Below the pieces are notes generated by a model. It saw only the letters and a list, made by a program, of their open reading frames with translations, made no database searches and had not been told where the DNA came from. From an uncultured Prevotellaceae bacterium (GTDB lineage Bacteria; Bacteroidota; Bacteroidia; Bacteroidales; Muribaculaceae), in NCBI GenBank assembly GCA_945983195.1, contig CAMFSS010000076.1, positions 1-8,495 on the forward strand: a DNA stretch of 8,495 bases. Reading direction: 5' to 3'. Position numbers and translations under genes: made by a program. This document shows positions 1-4,662 of the stretch, in pieces (the stretch's first letter is position 1; each line of letters begins with the position of its first letter).

Positions 1-320
1 GAATAGATGGCACGCCAGTGCAGCAACCGCCAGTCGCCATGCTCAGAGATGCGCAGGTCGCGCATGGTGAGTCCGTGCCAGTGGGTCACTTTCTCAATGG
101 GAATGGTGAGCGTTTGCGGTCCGTTGGTGGCAATTATGTCGCAGCGGTGATGGCTCTTGTCGCGGCGCGAGATAGGCTCATCGGTCACAATCAGAGCCTC
201 GCCGGCAGCCACCATACGTGCATAATACTGCACCGAACCTGCATACACGCTGCTGAACGCCACCTTTGCAGCATCGGCAGCAGTGACAGGGCAACCTTGT
301 GTTGATGCCGAGGTGCTCAT
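1..320 (-). CDS. WbqC-like family protein (5' part; runs off the left edge)
   Basis: This reading frame opens on the minus strand with an ATG at 320-318 and stays open to the window edge (106 codons plus two bases); the C-terminal part is missing. My translation starts MSTSASTQGC and contains VYAGSVQYYARM, then CDIIATNGPQTLTIPIEK, TMRDLRIS and DWRLLHWRAIYS. These fit the WbqC-like family (Pfam WbqC): an N-terminal stretch around a Tyr-Tyr, an 'NGPQ.LTIPIEK' block and an 'LHWRAI' block. The family is named after an O-antigen locus gene and its chemistry is not settled. The ATG overlaps the lepB stop as ATGA, so the two are probably co-transcribed and translationally coupled. No competing plus-strand gene is credible here. 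I am confident of the frame and fairly confident of the family. Confidence 0.85.
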   Translation of the reverse strand, partial: MSTSASTQGCPVTAADAAKVAFSSVYAGSVQYYARMVAAGEALIVTDEPISRRDKSHHRCDIIATNGPQTLTIPIEKVTHWHGLTMRDLRISEHGDWRLLHWRAIY

Positions 321-1792
321 TTCTCGGGGTTGGCGTCAGTGAAAATGCGTTCCCAGCGAATGCCAGGGAAGCCTTTGTCCTTGTCGAACGACACAATCAC
401 AAACATTGGAGTGCCCACGATGTGGTCCTCGGGCACAAAGCCCCAGTAGCGTGAATCGGCTGAATTGTCGCGGTTGTCACCCATCATCCAGTAGTAGTCC
501 ATGCGGAATGTGTAGCTGTCGGTGGCAGAGCCGTTGATGAATATGCTGCCGTCGCGCACCGAGAGTTCGTTGCCCTCATAGTTGCGGATTACGCGCTCAT
601 AGATTGGCAGATTCTCCTCGGTGAGCTTTATCGTCGCACCCTTCTTCGGAATCCATATTTCGCCATAGTCGGCACGGGTCCAGCCATAGTCGTGAGTGAT
701 GGGATAGACATTCACCATTTCGCCCACAGGCACGCGAATTGCGTGGGTAATCCAGCCGAGGGCATTCACCTGCTCAAGCATTTTCTTGGTGAGCGGCACC
801 TGATAGATAGGGGGCACCGTTCCGTCGTTGGTGACGGTGAGTCCGAGGCTCATCACGCCGTAGGTCTCGCCCGGCTCGCTGATGGCGATGCGGTTGCGAT
901 CGTCGACACTCACGCCAAGTTCTTCCCAAGTGGCATTGTCGATTTCACGTCCGTCGGTCTGAATGAGATAGTTGTATTGCACATTCTCAGGCTCGGCGAT
1001 AGCCTTGCCATTGATATACACTATGTTATCCTTAATTTGCAGACGCTCTCCCGGCAGACCTATGCAGCGTTTCACATAGTTCTCGCGGCGGTCGACCGGG
1101 CGATAGATTACGTCACCATATTTAGCCTTGTTGCTGCGCACGGCAGCCGCACCACCCGGCTCAAAGGAGCACAGTGTGTAGTAGTCGGGGTTCTGCACCT
1201 TCAGTGCCACGGTGTCGCCTGCCGGGAAATTGAACACCACAATGTCGAAACGCTCCACATTGCGGAATCCCTTGAGGCGGTGATACTCCCACTGCGGCCA
1301 GTCGACGTAGGACTTGCAGTTGAGAATGGGCAGTGTGTTCTGCGCCAGCGGGAAATGAATCGGAGTGTTGGGCACACGAGGTCCGTAGACCATCTTGTTG
1401 ACCCACAGATAGTCGCCTACAAGCAGCGATTTCTCGAGCGATGACGACGGAATCTGATAATTCTGCCCGAAGAAAAGGAAGATGAAGTACACGAGCACCA
1501 GGGCGTAGACAATGGCATCGACCCACCCCATCACAGCCTTCACCGCCTTGTTCTTGGTGTGCTTCCACCATGACCATGGAATGAACTGAGTGAGGTAGAT
1601 GTCGGCAAGCAGCGGCAGGAACAGAATCACCCACCAAGAGCCGAGCCACACAACCCAGCCGATGAAAATTGCAGCCACAATGGCAAACCGTACCCATCGA
1701 GTGGGCTTCACACGCGCCAGCCGCTCACGGAGCGAGCCCGATTGCTGCACGTCGTCGTGCTTATTCTCTATGTTTTCTTTTTTTTCTTCCAT
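317..1792 (-). CDS. lepB: Signal peptidase I (inner membrane, Ser-Lys protease)
   Basis: Removes signal peptides from Sec/Tat-exported preproteins at the outer face of the inner membrane. The 491 residues hold hydrophobic N-terminal segments (about 34-68, possibly two passes, and 89-109), then the catalytic box IPSSSLEKSLLVGD. The nucleophile should be Ser118 by alignment to the canonical P-S-x-S-M. The Lys box is YVKRCIGLPGERL with general base Lys241. The last family box, GDNRDNSADSRYWG, spans 438-451. The protein is longer than the E. coli enzyme because of about 180 extra residues between the Lys box and the last box, a form common in Bacteroidetes. Leu119 stands where most family members have Met. 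The start is the ATG at 1792, followed by a charged cytoplasmic stretch (EEKKENIENKHDD). It follows dapB by 69 bp and overlaps the next gene by 4 bases. Confidence 0.97.
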   Translation of the reverse strand: MEEKKENIENKHDDVQQSGSLRERLARVKPTRWVRFAIVAAIFIGWVVWLGSWWVILFLPLLADIYLTQFIPWSWWKHTKNKAVKAVMGWVDAIVYALVLVYFIFLFFGQNYQIPSSSLEKSLLVGDYLWVNKMVYGPRVPNTPIHFPLAQNTLPILNCKSYVDWPQWEYHRLKGFRNVERFDIVVFNFPAGDTVALKVQNPDYYTLCSFEPGGAAAVRSNKAKYGDVIYRPVDRRENYVKRCIGLPGERLQIKDNIVYINGKAIAEPENVQYNYLIQTDGREIDNATWEELGVSVDDRNRIAISEPGETYGVMSLGLTVTNDGTVPPIYQVPLTKKMLEQVNALGWITHAIRVPVGEMVNVYPITHDYGWTRADYGEIWIPKKGATIKLTEENLPIYERVIRNYEGNELSVRDGSIFINGSATDSYTFRMDYYWMMGDNRDNSADSRYWGFVPEDHIVGTPMFVIVSFDKDKGFPGIRWERIFTDANPEK

Positions 1793-1817
1793 ATTCTGAA
1801 CAGATTATAGTGTGTCA

Positions 1818-1833
1818 CGCCTCATAGTAGGCG
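1818..1833. other. Small hairpin in the dapB-lepB spacer
   Basis: CGCCT (1818-1822) and AGGCG (1829-1833) form a perfect 5-bp stem with a 6-base loop inside the 69-bp gap between dapB and lepB. A second small dyad, GCCT/AGGC, lies at 1850-1860 just after the dapB stop. Neither is followed by a T-run on the minus strand, so I do not read them as terminators; they may be RNA-processing or stability elements of a dapB-lepB transcript. A weak -7-like TATAATCTG lies between the hairpin and the lepB ATG, so a secondary lepB promoter is possible but not supported well enough to call. Confidence 0.4.
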
Positions 1834-1861
1834 AAAATATATGCTTTATGCCTGCAAGGCT

Positions 1862-2590
1862 TCACTTATCAGACAAGAAATCGCCCATCACGTCGTCCAT
1901 CGAGTGGAAACCGTTCTTGCCCATAAGCCACTCGGCAGCCACAACGGCACCAAGCGCAAGACCCTCGCGGCTGAATGCCTCATGTGTGATGGTGATTTTA
2001 TCCACATCGCTCACATAGTTCACAATGTGCGTACCGGGCACCTCACCCTTGCGCTCATGCGATATTTTCACCACATCGGCAGCATCGGAGTCCTCGCTCC
2101 AGCGCTGCTTGCGTTCGAGATTGCCGATTATGCCGTCGGCAAGCGTTATGGCAGTGCCGCTCGGATGGTCGAGCTTATGCACATGGTGTATCTCGGTGAT
2201 GTCAACGTCGTACTGTGTGAAGTGGTTCATCAGTCGTGCGAGATACTTATTGAGCGCAAAGAATACGTTCACACCCACGCTGAAATTCGACGAATAGAGC
2301 AGCGTGCCGCGTCCCTCGTCGCACATGCGCTTAATGTCGGGGAGGCGGTTGATCCACCCCGTAGTGCCCGACACCACTCTCACACCCTTGGAGAATGCGC
2401 GAAGATAGTTGCCATAAGCCGATTCGGGAGTTGTGAACTCAATAGCCACATCAGCCGAAGCAAATTCGGGGCTGTCGATGTCGCTGAGGTTTTTCTCATC
2501 GATTATACACACAATCTCATGGCCACGCTGCTTTGCAATCTTCTCAATGGCGTGACCCATTTTCCCATATCCTATAAGTGCTAATTTCAT
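1862..2590 (-). CDS. dapB: 4-hydroxy-tetrahydrodipicolinate reductase
   Basis: Cytosolic enzyme that reduces 4-hydroxy-tetrahydrodipicolinate with NAD(P)H in the diaminopimelate/lysine pathway, so it feeds both lysine and peptidoglycan synthesis. The 242 residues open with the Rossmann nucleotide-binding motif GYGKMG (7-12). SGTTGW (74-79) and NFSVG (102-106) match conserved dinucleotide-site blocks. The signature EIHHVHKLDHPSGTA (133-147) holds the catalytic His135/His136 and substrate-binding Lys139. RKGEVPGTH (180-188) and HEAFSREG (203-210) match the C-terminal blocks. It is shorter than the E. coli enzyme (273), as is usual in Bacteroidetes. Asp31, at the end of the second beta strand, is the position that usually contacts the cofactor ribose. 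It is the first gene of a probable dapB-lepB-WbqC operon with its own promoter 23-54 bases upstream of the ATG. Confidence 0.97.
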   Translation of the reverse strand: MKLALIGYGKMGHAIEKIAKQRGHEIVCIIDEKNLSDIDSPEFASADVAIEFTTPESAYGNYLRAFSKGVRVVSGTTGWINRLPDIKRMCDEGRGTLLYSSNFSVGVNVFFALNKYLARLMNHFTQYDVDITEIHHVHKLDHPSGTAITLADGIIGNLERKQRWSEDSDAADVVKISHERKGEVPGTHIVNYVSDVDKITITHEAFSREGLALGAVVAAEWLMGKNGFHSMDDVMGDFLSDK

Positions 2591-2612
2591 TACCTTGTGA
2601 ATTTTACGACTG

Positions 2613-2644
2613 CGAAGTTACAAATATTTCCTCAATCCGTCAAA
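2613..2644 (-). promoter_or_regulatory. Predicted dapB promoter (Bacteroidetes type)
   Basis: Read on the minus strand: TTTG (2644-2641), a 20-base spacer, then TAACTTCG (2620-2613). The Bacteroidetes consensus is TTTG, 19-21 bases, TAnnTTTG; the -33 element is perfect and the -7 element has one mismatch (C for T). The transcript would start near 2606 and give a short leader of about 16 bases before the dapB ATG at 2590. Confidence 0.7.
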
Positions 2645-2652
2645 CCCACAGC

Positions 2653-2700
2653 CCAAAATCGTGCCAAAATCCCCTTTTCATTGTCCGTTTGCCCAAAATC
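2653..2700 (-). repeat. Three CCAAAATC (GATTTTGG) copies just upstream of the dapB promoter
   Basis: CCAAAATC occurs at 2653-2660, 2664-2671 and 2693-2700. The first and third sit in a longer identical 12-mer, GCCCAAAATCGT (2651-2662 and 2691-2702). The two proximal copies are 11 bp apart, about one helical turn, and begin 8 bp upstream of the dapB -33 element, where an activator would bind. No function is known to me. Confidence 0.45.
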
Positions 2701-2867
2701 GTAACTGACTGACTTTTTTGCCTCAGAAACTGCTGAGAGCATAAAGAGGAATGATACTTATGCGCGCTGGATAGGCTCTTTGCATTGCATCAATTACAGC
2801 CAGTCTATACCAAATCATTTGTTGATACTCAAATATTTGAAATTCAGCAAATAGAATGGTGAAATTT

Positions 2868-2966
2868 GTCGAAATCGGACAAATAATTATGCCCTAAATT
2901 GTCGAAATCGGACTAATAATTGCATCTATTTCTGTCGAAATCGGACTAATATTTCTAAAATCACAA
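2868..2966. repeat. Three tandem repeats with an exact 33-bp period
   Basis: The core gtcgaaatcggac starts at 2868, 2901 and 2934, exactly 33 bases apart. The conserved part extends to about 21 bases (the core plus an A+T-rich tail like taataatt); neighbouring copies differ at 1 of 21 positions. The remaining 12 bases of each unit differ completely. Conserved cores on divergent linkers suggest selected sites (iteron-like protein-binding sites) rather than a recent slippage duplication. The core is an imperfect dyad (GTC...GAC). It lies about 50 bp past the ATPase stop codon, on the far side from the dapB promoter. Confidence 0.9.
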
Positions 2967-3014
2967 AGCGAAAATGTGGATTACCGCCATATTAACAACG
3001 AAGAATGTTGCTGC

Positions 3015-4439
3015 TTAGAGGGCGAAGAGGTCGTCCATCAACACCTCGTTCTGCACAATGCCGGAGTGGATGCCGGGTAGAATGCCGTAGGTGGTGACCA
3101 TTGTCAGTGCCAGCGATTTTGTAGCCTTTGTTTCCTGACGGAACACAGCCATCTTTGTACGCAACCGTTCCTCATAGTCTTTTGTGATTGCGTATGGGGT
3201 TTCAGAGAATTTTATTTCACACACATTGATGACGCGGTCGGCACGGTCGATGAGCAAATCAATCTGAGCACCTTGCTCAGCAGTACTTCCCACTTTTCTC
3301 CATGAGCAAGAGTTGGTGGATATTCCTCCAATACCCAACCGTTTCTTAATCTGCGACAAATGGAGCAGGCATATTGTTTCGAAACTGAATCCTTGCCATG
3401 CACTCACTTGCCGTGAATTGATGTTGTTGTTCCAAAAGTGCTCATCTTTGCTGTGATTTCCATTGATGAACTTGAAATAGAACAGGACGTATGGGTCGAT
3501 GATGCGATAGAGGGAGTTTCTTACCGCACTTTTATAGCGCGAATAGACCTCAATGAAATCACACCGGCGAAGATTTTCGAGTATTTTGCTCAAATCGCCA
3601 CCTGAAATGCCTGTAGAGTCGATTATTTCTGAACGCATAAGCCCTTCGCGATGGGCAGCCAAAGCTTTTACCACAGCGATGTATTTATCGGCATTGGGGA
3701 ACAGTGCATTAAACAGCTCCTCAAATTCCTCACTCATACGGGCATTTTTCATGAAAAACAACCGGTCGATATTCTGAGCCAAACTCTCATGCTGATTCAT
3801 CAGGGTGAGATAGAACGGCACACCGCCAAATGCCATGTAGCACTGAGTGATGGTATAACGATCCCAAATGCAGCCGTGGGCGTGCAAAAGCTCCTCACAT
3901 TCACCCAAGGAGAATGGGCGAAGATTGATTTGAGCCGTGATGCGATTGTGCAATCCGCCCCGGTTTTTCACCAGCTTGTCGACCATCCACGAAGTTGCAG
4001 AACCGCAAGCGATAAACATAATGTCGTCGCGCTGTGCCGCCCATGCATTCCAAAAGTATTCAAGAGCCTCGACGAAGCTGCTGCGCGGAGTGTCAATCCA
4101 AGGCATTTCATCAAAAAAGATCACCTTGCGCTCATTGCGAGGCTTCGATTCTATAAGTTTGCGAAGCTCCTCAAACGCCCCCACCCACGATGTTACTGTT
4201 GGTGCAAATACCGAGCCTGATGCCTCGCGCAATTGATTGGCAAAACGCTGCAACTGCATCTTTGGGGGCTGATTCCTGGCTCCAACGTAGCTGAATGTGA
4301 TACGGTCGCTGAAAAGCCGATTCACAAGATAGGTTTTTCCAATACGCCGGCGACCATAAATGATGACAAATTCCGAGCGTCCTGACGAATACAATCGCTC
4401 CAGTTCTTCTATTTCCTTTTTTCTTGCTATTATTTTCAT
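3015..4439 (-). CDS. P-loop ATPase with C-terminal DUF234 (PD-(D/E)XK-like) domain
   Basis: A 474-residue predicted cytosolic protein of the 'archaeal ATPase' (ATPase_2) type; the biological role of this family in bacteria is unknown. The Walker A motif is GRRRIGKT (29-36; Lys35, Thr36) and Walker B is KVIFFDEMPW (105-114; Asp110, Glu111). ACGSATSWM (144-152) fits the sensor strand, and FGGVPFYL (204-211) is a family hallmark. Residues about 255-300 look like a winged helix (LMRSEIIDSTGISGGDLSKI). The C-terminal DUF234 region holds QIDLLID (Asp394) and CEIKFSE (Glu408, Lys410), the D...ExK pattern of PD-(D/E)XK nucleases, so a nuclease activity is possible but inferred. The sequence is more A+T-rich than the flanking operon and sits alone between two different tandem arrays, which suggests an accessory gene. 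The ATG at 4439 is favoured because a good promoter lies 35-66 bases upstream. Confidence 0.93.
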   Translation of the reverse strand: MKIIARKKEIEELERLYSSGRSEFVIIYGRRRIGKTYLVNRLFSDRITFSYVGARNQPPKMQLQRFANQLREASGSVFAPTVTSWVGAFEELRKLIESKPRNERKVIFFDEMPWIDTPRSSFVEALEYFWNAWAAQRDDIMFIACGSATSWMVDKLVKNRGGLHNRITAQINLRPFSLGECEELLHAHGCIWDRYTITQCYMAFGGVPFYLTLMNQHESLAQNIDRLFFMKNARMSEEFEELFNALFPNADKYIAVVKALAAHREGLMRSEIIDSTGISGGDLSKILENLRRCDFIEVYSRYKSAVRNSLYRIIDPYVLFYFKFINGNHSKDEHFWNNNINSRQVSAWQGFSFETICLLHLSQIKKRLGIGGISTNSCSWRKVGSTAEQGAQIDLLIDRADRVINVCEIKFSETPYAITKDYEERLRTKMAVFRQETKATKSLALTMVTTYGILPGIHSGIVQNEVLMDDLFAL

Positions 4440-4473
4440 CGCGGTTTGGTTGGGCTTATTTTTTAGTTCTGTG

Positions 4474-4505
4474 CAAAATTAATCATTTTTTCGAGATATG
4501 GCAAG
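4474..4505 (-). promoter_or_regulatory. Predicted promoter of the ATPase gene
   Basis: Read on the minus strand: CTTG (4505-4502), a 20-base spacer, then TAATTTTG (4481-4474), a perfect TAnnTTTG -7 element. The -33 element lies inside the first unit of the 53-bp tandem array, so anything that binds or folds the repeat could control this gene. The leader would be roughly 28 bases, A+T-rich and without a Shine-Dalgarno sequence. Confidence 0.75.
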
Positions 4506-4615
4506 TTTTGTGGTGATAAAAGCCGCCATAACTCGATTTTTTGTTGAGATATAGAGAGATTTGTGGTGATAAAAGCTGCCATAACTCGATTTTTTGATGA
4601 GATATGGCAGCTTTT
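4493..4615. repeat. 53-bp tandem repeat array (2.3 copies) upstream of the ATPase gene
   Basis: Units begin with GAGATAT at 4493, 4546 and 4599, exactly 53 bases apart. The first two full units differ at 6 of 53 positions, four of them in one 7-base patch (4500-4506 versus 4553-4559); the third copy is partial (17 bases). Each unit carries GTGGTGATAAAAGC, then GCCATAACTCGATTTTTTG. TATGGC and GCCATA half-sites alternate, so neighbouring half-sites can pair: 4498-4510 with 4520-4532 imperfectly (10 of 13), and 4571-4583 with 4603-4615 perfectly. Confidence 0.92.
4571..4615 (-). terminator. Perfect 13-bp inverted repeat; possible terminator of the DUF4838 gene
   Basis: AAAAGCTGCCATA (4571-4583) is the exact inverse complement of 4603-4615. 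After one A.A mismatch the stem continues for three more pairs (CTC/GAG). On the minus strand the 3' arm ends in GCAGCTTTTATC, 48 bases after the DUF4838 stop, so it could work as an A/T-flanked, perhaps bidirectional, terminator. The U tract is short and the element is part of a tandem array, so a role as an operator or processing site is as likely. A separate 6-bp hairpin, CGTCAG/CTGACG (4630-4649), lies nearer the stop without a T-run. Confidence 0.5.
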
Positions 4616-4662
4616 GGTGTAGTTCTATGCGTCAGTGAAGGGGCTGACGGTGCGGGATGGGG

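Larger units (their letters stand above)
2591..3014. other. 424-bp A+T-rich intergenic region between dapB and the ATPase gene
   Basis: It contains the dapB promoter, three CCAAAATC copies and the 33-bp tandem array. The middle part (about 2703-2865) shows no convincing gene. On the minus strand a frame starting at an ATG near 2823 would encode a 31-residue peptide (MIWYRLAVIDAMQRAYPARI...), but I recognise nothing and see no promoter for it. I see no intrinsic terminator with a T-run after the ATPase stop. The region reads as accessory or decayed sequence next to a conserved operon. Confidence 0.6.

Noticed and set aside
18..305. A 95-codon plus-strand open frame at the left edge
   Set aside because: The opposite strand encodes a WbqC-like protein joined to lepB by an ATGA overlap, which explains this region better.
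1841..2584. A 247-codon plus-strand open frame antisense to dapB (and a 250-codon one at 692-1444 antisense to lepB)
   Set aside because: Shadows of recognised genes with no recognisable domain and no promoter.
2680..2696. Possible fourth, inverted copy of the 33-bp array core (TTGTCCG...)
   Set aside because: Only about 7 bases match exactly and the rest needs a gap; too weak to count.
2868..2966. CRISPR array
   Set aside because: Repeats of about 21 bases with 12-base linkers and a 33-base period are too short for CRISPR repeat-spacer units, and no cas gene is present.
2868..2966. Coding tandem repeat (33 bases is 11 codons; VEIGLII-like on plus, ISPIST-like on minus)
   Set aside because: Both frames are interrupted by in-frame stops (TAA on plus within 2887-2900, TAG on minus at the same linker) and lack a start.
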